Shown one piece after another: positions 1 to 7,856 of a stretch of 64,000 nucleotides of DNA. Every line of letters begins with the position of its first letter. Within the stretch, counting starts at the first letter, position 1. The notes beneath the pieces are model-generated. The model had not been told where the DNA came from. It searched no databases and saw nothing but the letters and a program-made list of their open reading frames with translations. The position numbers and the translations under genes are program-made. Source of the DNA: Pseudonocardia sp. 73-21 (GTDB lineage: Bacteria; Actinomycetota; Actinomycetes; Mycobacteriales; Pseudonocardiaceae); the NCBI RefSeq assembly GCF_001899645.1, contig NZ_MKVV01000061.1, positions 1-64,000 of the forward strand, given 5' to 3'.

Positions 1-443
1 AACGGGTGGCGGAACCGGCGGTCGGCGGGATCGAACAGCTCGCGCACACAGTCGTCGCACACGGCGACGTCGGGGGGAATCGCGGTCGCGGCCCCGTCGG
101 CGGCACGGCTGGGCACGATCGCGAACCCCTCGGCGGCGGCGACCGGTATCTCCTCCCAGCCCACCGACGTGACCTGCGCGAGTGGCGGGGCGTCCGGGGC
201 GAGCCGGCGGGCGAACTCCGCCAACGCCGCGGCCGGGCCCTGCACCTCGACGAAGACGGAGGTCGAGGAGTTGCCGACGAACCCGGACAGCGAGAGCGAC
301 GTGGCGAGCCGCCACACGAACGGCCGGAACCCCACCCCCTGCACCACCCCGGTGACGGTGAACCGCCGCCGCCGAACGGCGCTCCCGCCGGACGCGGTGC
401 GACGGGAGCGTCGTTCCTCGGAGAGCGCAGTCACGGCGATCAC
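1..443 (-). CDS. hypF: HypF, carbamoyltransferase for [NiFe]-hydrogenase maturation (N-terminal part, runs off the left edge)
   Basis: HypF makes the thiocarboxamide on HypE that becomes the CN ligand of the hydrogenase active site. Reading leftwards, the first 147 codons encode an acylphosphatase domain (motif VVQGVGFRPFVWRLA, then GNSSTSVFVEVQG) followed by the start of the zinc-finger region (VCDDCVRELFDP at the window edge). GTG at 443 is chosen because GGGAGG lies 4 nt upstream; a second in-frame GTG is at 434. The gene diverges from the hydrogenase operon, with about 200 bp between them. The YrdC-like and carbamoyltransferase domains must lie outside the window. Family assignment is secure from the acylphosphatase plus CxxC arrangement and the context. 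Confidence 0.93.
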   Translation of the reverse strand, partial: MIAVTALSEERRSRRTASGGSAVRRRRFTVTGVVQGVGFRPFVWRLATSLSLSGFVGNSSTSVFVEVQGPAAALAEFARRLAPDAPPLAQVTSVGWEEIPVAAAEGFAIVPSRAADGAATAIPPDVAVCDDCVRELFDPADRRFRHP

Positions 444-648
444 GGCTCCTCCCGGCCTCGCGCTGGGGAGCAGTAGCCCACTGCTGTGCGTCCGGCGCAA
501 CGGATGCAACGAGAGTTGACCTGTCTGGGCTGACGGCGTCGCGCACACAGGGATGCCGGTCCCATAGGTGCACCGGCCACTTACTCCGCCCGGCCGAATG
601 GGTCTAAGAAGTGATCTCCACCACAGTCACGCGGCGAGGGGTCGATCC
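444..648 (+). promoter_or_regulatory. hypF/hhyS divergent intergenic region
   Basis: This 205-bp gap must hold the promoters for hypF (leftward) and the hhy operon (rightward). A TTGACC at 516-521 and a TAAGAA at 605-610 resemble -35 and -10 elements but are not correctly spaced to each other, so I do not pair them. No clear activator palindrome is visible. The hhyS ribosome binding site GAGGGG lies about 8 nt before the ATG at 649. Group 1h operons are usually induced in stationary phase or starvation; nothing in this sequence proves that here. Confidence 0.35.
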
Positions 649-1692
649 ATGTCCGCACCGGAGGAAGAACCAGTCGTCCACATCCTGTGGATCAACGCGG
701 GTCTGAGTTGCGACGGTGACTCCGTCGCGCTGACCGCGGCCACGCAGCCGAGCATCGAGGAGATCGCCCTCGGGGCGCTGCCGGGGCTGCCGAAAGTGGC
801 CGTGCACTGGCCGCTGATCGACTTCGACAACGGGCCGGTGGGCGGCAACAACGACTTCATCGAGTGGTTCTTCAAGGCCGAACGCGGTGAGCTCGAACCG
901 TTCGTCCTGGTCGTCGAGGGGTCGATCCCGAACGAGAAGATCAAGCCCGAGGGGTACTGGTCGGGCTTCGGCAACAACCCGCAGACCGGCCAGCCGATGA
1001 CCACGAGCGAGTGGCTGGACCGCCTGGCCCCCAAGGCACTGGCGATCCTCGCGGCCGGCACCTGCGCCACCTACGGCGGCATCCACGCGATGGCCGGCAA
1101 CCCGACCGGGGCGATGGGGGTGCCGGACTACCTCGGCTGGGACTGGAGGTCCAAGGCCGGGATCCCGATCGTCTGCGTACCGGGCTGTCCGACGCACCCC
1201 GACAACCTGTCGGAGACGATCCTCTACCTGCTCTACCAGGCCGCCGGCTCCGCGCCCATGATCCCGCTCGACGACGCGCTGCGCCCCACCTGGCTCTTCG
1301 GCCAGACCGTGCACGAGGGATGTGACCGTGGCGGCTACTACGAGCAGGGCCAGTTCGCCACCGAGTACGGGTCCCCGCAGTGCCTCGTCAAGCTCGGCTG
1401 CTGGGGCCCGGTCGTCAAGTGCAACGTGCCCAAGCGCGGCTGGATCAACGGCGTCGGCGGCTGCCCGAACGTCGGCGGGATCTGCATCGGGTGCACGATG
1501 CCCGGCTTCCCTGACAAGTTCATGCCCTTCATGGACGCGCCGCCCGGGTCGATGGTCTCGGGCGCCACCAGCAAGGCCGTCGGCGGCGTCATCCGGCGCC
1601 TGCGCCTGATCACCGAGCGCAAGCTCGACAAGGAACCGGCGTGGCGCCGGAACAGCCGCGAACTGACCACCGGCTACCAGAAGGTCTGGTGA
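649..1692 (+). CDS. hhyS: Group 1h (formerly group 5) [NiFe]-hydrogenase small subunit
   Basis: The electron-transfer subunit of the oxygen-tolerant, high-affinity hydrogenase that oxidises atmospheric H2. The 347-aa protein begins at the ATG preceded by GAGGGG; an upstream in-frame ATG at 568 would add 27 residues with no family resemblance. No Tat signal is present, as expected for this subgroup. The proximal cluster motif, normally CxxC, reads C21-D-G-D24, the Cys-to-Asp exchange known from the Ralstonia actinobacterial-type enzyme. Further cysteines (AAGTCATYGG, CVPGCPTHPDN, KLGCWGPVVKCN, GCPNVGGICIGC) supply the remaining ligands. It is followed 4 nt later by hhyL. Confidence 0.97.
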   Translation: MSAPEEEPVVHILWINAGLSCDGDSVALTAATQPSIEEIALGALPGLPKVAVHWPLIDFDNGPVGGNNDFIEWFFKAERGELEPFVLVVEGSIPNEKIKPEGYWSGFGNNPQTGQPMTTSEWLDRLAPKALAILAAGTCATYGGIHAMAGNPTGAMGVPDYLGWDWRSKAGIPIVCVPGCPTHPDNLSETILYLLYQAAGSAPMIPLDDALRPTWLFGQTVHEGCDRGGYYEQGQFATEYGSPQCLVKLGCWGPVVKCNVPKRGWINGVGGCPNVGGICIGCTMPGFPDKFMPFMDAPPGSMVSGATSKAVGGVIRRLRLITERKLDKEPAWRRNSRELTTGYQKVW

Positions 1693-1696
1693 GGAC

Positions 1697-3508
1697 ATGA
1701 CCACGACACAGCCGAAGCTCTCCGACGTGTCCGCGGACAAGTCCGGCCTGACGGAGATGGCCTGGGACCCGATCACCCGCATCGTCGGGAGCCTCGGGAT
1801 CTACACGAAGATCGATTTCCCACAGAAGAAGGTGGTCGAGTGCCACTCGACCTCGTCGATCTTCCGCGGCTACTCGATCTTCATGAAGGGCAAGGACCCC
1901 CGCGACGCGCACTTCATCACCAGCCGCATCTGTGGCATCTGCGGGGACAACCACGCGACGTGCTCGGTCTACAACCAGAACATGGCCTACGGGGTGCGCC
2001 CGCCGCACCTCGGCGAGTGGATCATCAACCTCGGCGAGGCCGCGGAGTACATGTTCGACCACAACATCTTCCAGGAGAACCTGGTCGGGGTGGACTACTG
2101 CGAGAAGATGATCGCGGAGACCAACCCCGGGGTGCTGGAGCAGGCCAACCGCACGGAGGCCCCGCACGCTGCCGACCACGGTTACAAGACCATCGGCGAC
2201 ATCATGCGGGCGCTCAACCCGTTCAGCGGGGACTTCTACCGCGAGGCGCTGCAGGTCAGCCGCTACACGCGCGAGATGTTCTGCCTGATGGAGGGGCGCC
2301 ACGTGCACCCGTCCACGCTGTACCCCGGCGGCGTCGGCACGCACGCCACGATCCAGCTGTTCACCGACTACTACACCCGGCTCATGCGCTACGTCGAGTT
2401 CATGAAGCGCTGCCTGCCGATGCACGACGACCTCTGGGACTTCATGTACGAGGCGCTGCCCGGCTACGAGGAGGTCGGCCGCCGCCGCGTGCTGCTGGGC
2501 TGCTGGGGCGCGTTCAACGACCCGGAGCACTGCGACTTCCAGTACCGGACGATGACCAACTGGGGCCGGAAGATGTTCGTCACCCCGGGTGTCATCGTGG
2601 ACGGCAGGCTGGTGACCAACGACCTGGTCGAGATCAACCTGGGCATCCGCATCCTGCTGGGCAGCAGCTTCTACCGGGAGTGGAACACCGACCAGGAGGT
2701 CTTCGCCACGCACGACCCGCTGGGCAACCCGGTCTCCCGGGACCACCCGTGGAACCAGCACACGATCCCGCAGCCGCAGAAGCGCGACTTCGACGACAAG
2801 TACAGCTGGACGATGTCGCCGCGCTGGTTCGACGGCACCGATCACCTCCCTCTCGACACCGGGGGTGGGCCGCTGGCCCGGCTGTGGGCCACGGCGCTGG
2901 CCGGCCTGGTCAACTTCGACGAGATCCAGGCCACCGGGCACAGCGTGAAGATCCACCTGCCGCGGACGATCCTGAAGCCCGAGGCGAGCTACGAGTGGCA
3001 CTGCCCGGTGGACAAGGCGGGCAGGCCGCTGTCCAACGCGATCGAGCGCAACCGCGCACGGACCTACTTCCAGGCCTACGCGGCCGCGTGCGCGCTGCAC
3101 TTCATCGAGAAGGCGCTCGCCGAGGTCCGCGGCGGCCACACGAAGACGTGGGAGAAGTTCGTCGTCCCGGACGAGTCGATCAGCGTCGGGTTCACCGAGG
3201 CCGTGCGCGGCGTGCTGTCCCACCACATGGTGATCCGCGGCGGCAAGATCGCGAACTACCACCCGTACCCGCCGACGCCGTGGAACGGCAGCGTGCGCGA
3301 CCACTACGGCACGCCGGGCCCCTACGAGGACGCGGTGCAGAACACCCCGATCTTCGAGGAGAGCCGCGGGGACGACTTCAAGGGCATCGACATCATGCGT
3401 GCGGTGCGCAGCTTCGACCCCTGCCTGCCGTGCGGGGTGCACATGTACACCGGCTCCGGGAAGCCGCTGCACAAGATGATGTCGCCGGCCATGACCAACA
3501 CGATCTGA
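1697..3508 (+). CDS. hhyL: Group 1h [NiFe]-hydrogenase large (catalytic) subunit
   Basis: A 603-aa catalytic subunit carrying the NiFe(CN)2CO centre. The L1 motif RICGICGDNH gives Ni ligands C79 and C82; the L2 motif DPCLPCGVH gives C576 and C579. The 21 residues after H582 form the C-terminal extension removed by the maturation endopeptidase, which is encoded downstream. The length and both motifs match group 1h. It starts 4 nt after the hhyS stop, so the two subunits are translationally linked. After the stop there is a 66-nt gap before the accessory genes, the largest gap in the operon. Confidence 0.97.
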   Translation: MTTTQPKLSDVSADKSGLTEMAWDPITRIVGSLGIYTKIDFPQKKVVECHSTSSIFRGYSIFMKGKDPRDAHFITSRICGICGDNHATCSVYNQNMAYGVRPPHLGEWIINLGEAAEYMFDHNIFQENLVGVDYCEKMIAETNPGVLEQANRTEAPHAADHGYKTIGDIMRALNPFSGDFYREALQVSRYTREMFCLMEGRHVHPSTLYPGGVGTHATIQLFTDYYTRLMRYVEFMKRCLPMHDDLWDFMYEALPGYEEVGRRRVLLGCWGAFNDPEHCDFQYRTMTNWGRKMFVTPGVIVDGRLVTNDLVEINLGIRILLGSSFYREWNTDQEVFATHDPLGNPVSRDHPWNQHTIPQPQKRDFDDKYSWTMSPRWFDGTDHLPLDTGGGPLARLWATALAGLVNFDEIQATGHSVKIHLPRTILKPEASYEWHCPVDKAGRPLSNAIERNRARTYFQAYAAACALHFIEKALAEVRGGHTKTWEKFVVPDESISVGFTEAVRGVLSHHMVIRGGKIANYHPYPPTPWNGSVRDHYGTPGPYEDAVQNTPIFEESRGDDFKGIDIMRAVRSFDPCLPCGVHMYTGSGKPLHKMMSPAMTNTI

Positions 3509-3574
3509 CGTGGGACGCACACCGATCGCCGGGCTTCCGCAGGTGCCTGGAGCGGGCCGGGAACGGAGGACGTG

Positions 3575-4108
3575 ATGGCGTCGACGGACCTGGACCCGCA
3601 GGGGCTCGCGGAGCGGATCGAGCAGCTGCTCGACGGGATCACCGCCGACGGGGGCCCGGCCCTGGGCCACGCCGCGGAGGAGCTCGTCCGCGTCCTGATG
3701 CGGTTCTACGGGGCGGGCCTGGAACAGGTGGTGGCGATCGTCCGCGCCGGGGCCGGCGACACGGTCGTGCACCGGATGGCCGCCGACCCGCTGGTGGCCG
3801 GGCTGCTCGCGCTGCACGACCTGCACCCGGTGCCGGTCGGGCAGCGGCTCGGGCACGCGCTGGACGCGGCTCGGCGGAAGCTCGGCCCGCACGGCACCGG
3901 GCTCACCCTCGCCGGCATCGACGACGAGGGACAGGTCCACGTCACGGTCGCGGGCGGCGGCTGCGGCATGGACACCGTCAAGGACGTCGTGGCCGCCTCG
4001 ATCGGCGAGCTGGCGCCGGAGGTCGCAGGGGTCGTCTACGACGCCGCACCGCCGGGCCCCGCGCTGCTGCAGATCGGGGTGCGCCCACCGGAGAGGGTGG
4101 GGATGTGA
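3575..4108 (+). CDS. NifU C-terminal-domain-like protein of the hydrogenase operon, lacking the CxxC
   Basis: A 177-aa protein. The C-terminal stretch from about residue 115 (VHVTVAGGGCGMDTVKDVV, then ELAPEVAGVVYD) has the spacing of a NifU C-terminal iron-sulfur scaffold domain. Where that family has CxxC there is GCGM, and this is the only cysteine in the protein. The N-terminal 110 residues are helical and unassigned. ATG 3575 is chosen (GGAGGA 4 nt upstream); GTG 3572 overlaps it. It precedes DUF5947 with a 4-nt GTGA overlap. Its place in the hhy operon suggests a role in FeS loading or assembly, but the missing cysteine argues against a standard scaffold. The function is inference. Confidence 0.75.
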   Translation: MASTDLDPQGLAERIEQLLDGITADGGPALGHAAEELVRVLMRFYGAGLEQVVAIVRAGAGDTVVHRMAADPLVAGLLALHDLHPVPVGQRLGHALDAARRKLGPHGTGLTLAGIDDEGQVHVTVAGGGCGMDTVKDVVAASIGELAPEVAGVVYDAAPPGPALLQIGVRPPERVGM

Positions 4109-4710
4109 CCCTCTCCCCCCTGCGCCGGTTCCTGCTCGACACTTCGGAGCGGGAACCGGCGCAGGAACTCTGCGAACTGTGTGCCACGCCGATCGCCGGG
4201 GACCATCCGCACCTCGTCCAGGTCGCGGAGCGCCGGATGCTGTGCGCCTGCGGGCCGTGCGCCTTCCTCTTCGACAACCCGGGCGCCGGCGGCTACCGGC
4301 GGGTACCCGACCGGTACCTCACCGATCCCGGCTCCGGGCTCTCCGACGCCCAGTGGGAGGCGCTGCAGATCCCGGTCGGGCTGGCGTTCTTCCTGCACAA
4401 CTCCGCGCAGGGCACGGTCGTCGCCTGCTACCCGAGCCCCGCCGGCGCCACCGAGAGCGAGCTGGGGCTGGAGTCGTGGACCTCCGGGATCGGGGCGGGC
4501 CGCCTCGCCGCGGAGCTCCGGCCGGACGTCGAGGCGCTGCTCGTCCGGCAGGGGCGGGACTGCCTGCTGGTCCCGGTCGACGCCTGCTATCGGCTCGTCG
4601 GCCTGGTGCGGACGCACTGGCGCGGTTTCGACGGCGGCGCCGACGCCTGGCGCGAGATCGACCGCTTCTTCGACGCACTGCACGCCGCCGCGCGGGCCCT
4701 GCCGTGCTGA
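4105..4710 (+). CDS. DUF5947 family protein, hydrogenase-associated
   Basis: A 201-aa protein starting at a GTG that overlaps the previous stop by 4 nt. Residues 23-26 are CELC and residues 47-52 are CACGPC, giving a compact five-cysteine cluster about 20 residues apart, like a zinc ribbon or rubredoxin-type metal site. The rest is soluble, with no signal peptide or membrane segment. I recognise it as DUF5947, a family I associate with actinobacterial hydrogenase clusters; its biochemical role is unknown. A metal-binding assembly factor or an electron carrier between HhyS and the respiratory chain are the two obvious hypotheses. Confidence 0.8.
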   Translation: MTLSPLRRFLLDTSEREPAQELCELCATPIAGDHPHLVQVAERRMLCACGPCAFLFDNPGAGGYRRVPDRYLTDPGSGLSDAQWEALQIPVGLAFFLHNSAQGTVVACYPSPAGATESELGLESWTSGIGAGRLAAELRPDVEALLVRQGRDCLLVPVDACYRLVGLVRTHWRGFDGGADAWREIDRFFDALHAAARALPC

Positions 4711-5327
4711 GCTTCCGCTGCACCGGCGCCCGGCCCGAGCCCTACGCGGCGGGCCCGTCGCTGCTGCTGGAGCTGCAGATCACCGACGACAGCGGCACCC
4801 GGGTGCACTCGGTGGCGCTGCGCACCCAGATCCGGATCGAACCGCGCGGCCGCCCGTACTCCGACGCCGAGCAGGCGAAGCTCGTCGACCTGTTCGGGGA
4901 GCCGTCGCGGTGGGGGGCGACGCTCAACCCGTTGCAGCTCGCGACGGTCGGCACCACCGTCACCGGTTTCACGGCCGCGACCACGGTGGAGCTGCCCGTG
5001 CCGCTGACCTACGACCTCGACATCGCCGCCACGAAGTACTTCCACGGCCTCGCGGGTGGAGAGGTGCCCCTCCTGCTGCTGTTCTCCGGCACCGTCTACG
5101 TGGCCGGGCCGACGGGCGTGCAGCTCGGGCTGCTGTCCTGGAGCGAGGAGGCGAGCTTCCGGCTACCGGTGGCCACGTGGCGCGCGGCGATGGACGAGCA
5201 CCACCCGGCGTCGGGCTGGATCCGGGTGAGCACGCGCACGCTCGACGCGCTGTCGGCCTACCGGTCCGAGCACGTCATCCCCACCTGGGACGACACGCTG
5301 GAGCGGCTCCTGAAGGAGGCGCGGTGA
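4704..5327 (+). CDS. DUF6084 family protein, hydrogenase-associated
   Basis: A 207-aa protein starting at GTG 4704, which overlaps the DUF5947 stop by 7 nt. It opens LSFRCTGARPEPYAAGPSLL, followed by beta-strand-rich sequence (LELQITDDSGTRVHSVALRTQIRIEP) that looks like a beta-sandwich domain. There are no catalytic motifs and only one cysteine, near the N-terminus. I recognise it as DUF6084, found with group 1h hydrogenases; the role is unknown. Its unbroken overlap with neighbours on both sides suggests stoichiometric production with them. There is no signal peptide, so it acts in the cytoplasm. Confidence 0.78.
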   Translation: MLSFRCTGARPEPYAAGPSLLLELQITDDSGTRVHSVALRTQIRIEPRGRPYSDAEQAKLVDLFGEPSRWGATLNPLQLATVGTTVTGFTAATTVELPVPLTYDLDIAATKYFHGLAGGEVPLLLLFSGTVYVAGPTGVQLGLLSWSEEASFRLPVATWRAAMDEHHPASGWIRVSTRTLDALSAYRSEHVIPTWDDTLERLLKEAR

Positions 5328-6682
5328 CCACCGACGTGCTCGACCAGGTGGCCGCCGTCGCCGACGCCGTGCTGTTCGAGGGCTACCTGCTCTACCCCTA
5401 CCGCGCGTCGGCCCAGAAGAACCGGCTGCGCTGGCAGTTCGGCGTCCTCACCCCCGACGGCGACGGCACCGAGCCCACCCGCAACCGCACCGAGTGCCTG
5501 CTGGAGCCCCGCCCCGGGGCACAGCTGCACATCCGGCTGCGCTGCCTCCAGCTGCAGGCCCGCACGCTGCGGACCGTCGAGGGCGAGGAGGTCCCCGAAC
5601 TGGTCGTCGACGGCCGCCGCCACCTGGCCTTCGAGGAGGGCTCGGTCCGCCAGGTGGATGCGGTGCTGGCCGTCGACGACCTCCTCACGGGCCACTGCTG
5701 CGTGCCGGTCGTCCTCCCGGCGACCACGGAGACCGAGGAGCTGCGCGCCGCGGACGGCACGCCCGCCGGGCTGGTGGTGCGCGGGTGCTGGGCGGTGACG
5801 GGGCGGATCGTCGTCTCGCTCACCGACGTCCCGGGGCCCTACCTGGTGCACCGGCTGCGCCTCGACGTCGTCAACGACGGGCGGTGCGCACCCGGGACAC
5901 CACGCGAGGAGGTGCTGCGCACGTCGCTGATCGCGGCCCACACCCTGATCGCGGCCCGGCCCGGCACGTTCCTCTCGCTCACCGACCCGCCGCAGTGGGC
6001 CGCGCCGGCCACCGCGGAGTGCGTCAACGAGCACACGTGGCCGGTGCTCGCCGGCCCCGGCGAGGACCTCGTGCTCTCCTCGCCGATCATCCTGGCCGAC
6101 CACCCGCAGCTGGCCCCGGAGAGCACGGTCAACCTCTTCGACGGGTTGGAGAACGACGAGATCCTGACCCTGCGCACGATGGTGCTCACCGACGCGGAGA
6201 AGGCCGAGGCCCGCGCCACCGACCCGCGGGCCGGGGAGATCATCGACGCCGTCGACGGGCTGCCGCCGGAGATCCTCGAACGGCTGCACGGCGCGATCCG
6301 TTCGCTGCGCCCCGCCGGAGCGTCCGGGTCGCCCGCGGACCCGGCCGTCGGCGCCGACAGCCCGGCGGCCGCGCCGCCGGAGCGGGTGCCGTGGTGGGAC
6401 CCCGGCCGGGACGCCTCGGTCGACCCGGACACCGACACGGTCGCGGTCGGCGGCGTTCCGGTCTCCCGCGGGAGCCACGTGGTGCTGCGACCCGGCCGGG
6501 GCGGCGACGCCCAGGACCGCTTCCTCGACGGCATGCGCGCCACCGTGCAGGCCGTGGTGCACGACGTCGACGGGGGTGTGCACGTCGCGGTGTCGGTGGA
6601 CGGGGACCCGGCCACGGAGCTGCAGCTCGCCCACGGCCGGTTCCGCTACTTCCGGCCCGACGAGCTGCAGGTGGCGCGATGA
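5324..6682 (+). CDS. Uncharacterised 452-aa protein of the hydrogenase operon
   Basis: It starts at GTG 5324, 4-nt overlap with the DUF6084 stop, and ends with a 4-nt overlap into the protease gene. It is soluble, acidic and rich in beta-strand patterns. It opens with VLFEGYLLYPYRASAQKN and contains a segment after residue 200 (RTSLIAAHTLIAARPG) and a C-terminal block (GSHVVLRPGRGGDAQDRFLDGM to residue 452) that reads like a small beta-barrel appended through a Pro/Ala linker at about 335-360. I see no catalytic or cofactor motif. Its position between DUF6084 and the endopeptidase makes it a candidate hydrogenase assembly or docking factor; that is inference from context only. Confidence 0.8.
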   Translation: MTTDVLDQVAAVADAVLFEGYLLYPYRASAQKNRLRWQFGVLTPDGDGTEPTRNRTECLLEPRPGAQLHIRLRCLQLQARTLRTVEGEEVPELVVDGRRHLAFEEGSVRQVDAVLAVDDLLTGHCCVPVVLPATTETEELRAADGTPAGLVVRGCWAVTGRIVVSLTDVPGPYLVHRLRLDVVNDGRCAPGTPREEVLRTSLIAAHTLIAARPGTFLSLTDPPQWAAPATAECVNEHTWPVLAGPGEDLVLSSPIILADHPQLAPESTVNLFDGLENDEILTLRTMVLTDAEKAEARATDPRAGEIIDAVDGLPPEILERLHGAIRSLRPAGASGSPADPAVGADSPAAAPPERVPWWDPGRDASVDPDTDTVAVGGVPVSRGSHVVLRPGRGGDAQDRFLDGMRATVQAVVHDVDGGVHVAVSVDGDPATELQLAHGRFRYFRPDELQVAR

Positions 6683-7170
6683 GGATCCTGGTGGCGGGCG
6701 TCGGCAACATCTTCCTGTCCGACGACGGGTTCGGCGTGGCCGTGGTCGACCGGCTCCGTCTCACCGGCGCCGAGGTCGTCGACATCGGGATCCGCGGGAT
6801 GCACCTGGCCTACCGGCTCCTCGACGGCTACGACGTGCTCGTGCTCGTCGACGCCGTGCGACGCGGGGGCGATCCCGGCACCCTGCACGTCCTCGAACAC
6901 GACCTCGACGCGCCCGCGGACGACCCGCCGGCGCTGGACGCGCACGGCATGGACCCCGCCTCCGTGCTCACCCTGCTCGACGGGCTGGCCCGCTCGACGG
7001 GCGTCGAGCAGCCGGTGGGGCGGGTGCTCGTCGTCGGCTGCGAACCCGCCGTCCTGGACGAGGGCATCGGGCTGAGCCCGCCGGTGGCCGCCGCCGTCGG
7101 ACCCGCCGTGCGGGCCGTGACCGCACTCGTCGCCGAACTCGAGCTCGTCGAGGAAGGAGCCCGCTCGTGA
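6679..7170 (+). CDS. [NiFe]-hydrogenase maturation endopeptidase (HyaD/HupD family)
   Basis: A 163-aa protease that trims the C-terminus of HhyL after Ni insertion. The N-terminus ILVAGVGNIFLSDDGFG is the family glycine-rich motif, with D15 or D16 at the Ni-sensing position; LVDAV and AHGMDP supply the other expected acidic and His ligands; VLVVGCEPAV follows in the core. ATG 6679 overlaps the previous stop by 4 nt (ATGA). Its substrate is presumably the 21-residue tail of the hhyL product. The length is normal for the family. Confidence 0.93.
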   Translation: MRILVAGVGNIFLSDDGFGVAVVDRLRLTGAEVVDIGIRGMHLAYRLLDGYDVLVLVDAVRRGGDPGTLHVLEHDLDAPADDPPALDAHGMDPASVLTLLDGLARSTGVEQPVGRVLVVGCEPAVLDEGIGLSPPVAAAVGPAVRAVTALVAELELVEEGARS

Positions 7171-7280
7171 TCCGCAAGCTTCTGGTCCTGCTGGTGCTGG
7201 CCCTCGCGGCCACCGCCGCCGTGCTCGCCGTGCGGTCCCGCCACGAGATCGCCCGCTACCGCGCCATGCGGAAGATGTAG
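7167..7280 (+). CDS. DUF6893-type 37-aa membrane micropeptide
   Basis: GTG 7167 overlaps the protease stop by 4 nt and is preceded by GAAGGAG. The 37-residue product has a basic start (VIRK), one transmembrane segment at about residues 5-22 (LLVLLVLALAATAAVLAV) and a basic tail (RSRHEIARYRAMRKM). That pattern matches the DUF6893 small-protein family. It is too short for most gene callers. Lying between the protease and hypC, it may anchor the hydrogenase or an accessory protein to the membrane, or contact the quinone pool; this is inference. Codon use matches its neighbours. Confidence 0.75.
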   Translation: MIRKLLVLLVLALAATAAVLAVRSRHEIARYRAMRKM

Positions 7281-7289
7281 GCGGCGGGC

Positions 7290-7526
7290 ATGTGCCTCGG
7301 CATCCCGGGCGAGGTGGTCGCGCTGCTGGACGGCGACCTGGCCACCGTCCGCGTCGAGGGTGTGGAGCGCCCGATCAACGTCGGCATGCTCAACGACGGC
7401 GAGGCCGTGCCGGGTCGGTGGGTGCTGGTCCACCTGGGCTTCGCGATGTCCGTCGTCGACCGGGACGAGGCCACGGCGTCGCTGGACTTCGTGACGGGCC
7501 ACGCCGACTGGCACCCGGCGCCGTAG
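7290..7526 (+). CDS. hypC: HypC hydrogenase maturation chaperone
   Basis: A 78-aa protein with the invariant N-terminus MCLGIPGEVV; Cys2 carries the Fe(CN)2CO unit with HypD and delivers it to the large-subunit precursor. A small beta-barrel follows, with a typical VLVHLGFAMSVVDRDEA region. The stop shares one base with the hypA GTG start. Length and motif are standard. hypD, its usual partner, is not in this window and may lie beyond hypF to the left. Confidence 0.95.
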   Translation: MCLGIPGEVVALLDGDLATVRVEGVERPINVGMLNDGEAVPGRWVLVHLGFAMSVVDRDEATASLDFVTGHADWHPAP

Positions 7527-7855
7527 TGCACGAGCTGTCGATCACCCAGAGCGTCGTCGACGCGGTCACCGAGCGGATGTGCGACGCGCGGATCCGGCGG
7601 ATCCGCCTCGAGGTGGGCCGCTGCTCGGGCCTGGTGCCCGACGCGGTGCGGTTCTGCTTCGAGCTGGTCGCCGCGGGCACGACCTGCGAGGGCGCGGCGC
7701 TGGAGATCGACGAGCCGCCGGGCCGGGCCACCTGCCGCGCCTGCGGCGACGGCTTCGACACGGCCGAGGTGCTGCCGCTGTGCGGGTGCGGCAGCGCCGA
7801 CGTCGCGGTGGAGGGCGGGCGGGAGCTGCGGATCCGAGAGGTGGAGGTGGTCTGA
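7526..7855 (+). CDS. hypA: HypA nickel-insertion chaperone
   Basis: A 109-aa protein. Processed N-terminus V-H2-E3 (HELSITQSVVD) gives the Ni site; the zinc site is CRAC at about residues 73-76 and LCGCGS near 90-95, where the second pair is CxC rather than the textbook CxxC. GTG 7526 overlaps the hypC stop by one base. With HypB it supplies Ni to the HhyL precursor after Fe(CN)2CO insertion. The length is normal (110-120 aa). Confidence 0.93.
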   Translation: MHELSITQSVVDAVTERMCDARIRRIRLEVGRCSGLVPDAVRFCFELVAAGTTCEGAALEIDEPPGRATCRACGDGFDTAEVLPLCGCGSADVAVEGGRELRIREVEVV

Positions 7856-7856
7856 G

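Noticed and set aside
1840..4710. Long plus-strand open frame of about 950 codons over hhyL
   Set aside because: It is a frame-shadow of hhyL with Arg/Pro/Gly-rich composition; only its end is real (the DUF5947 gene from GTG 4105).
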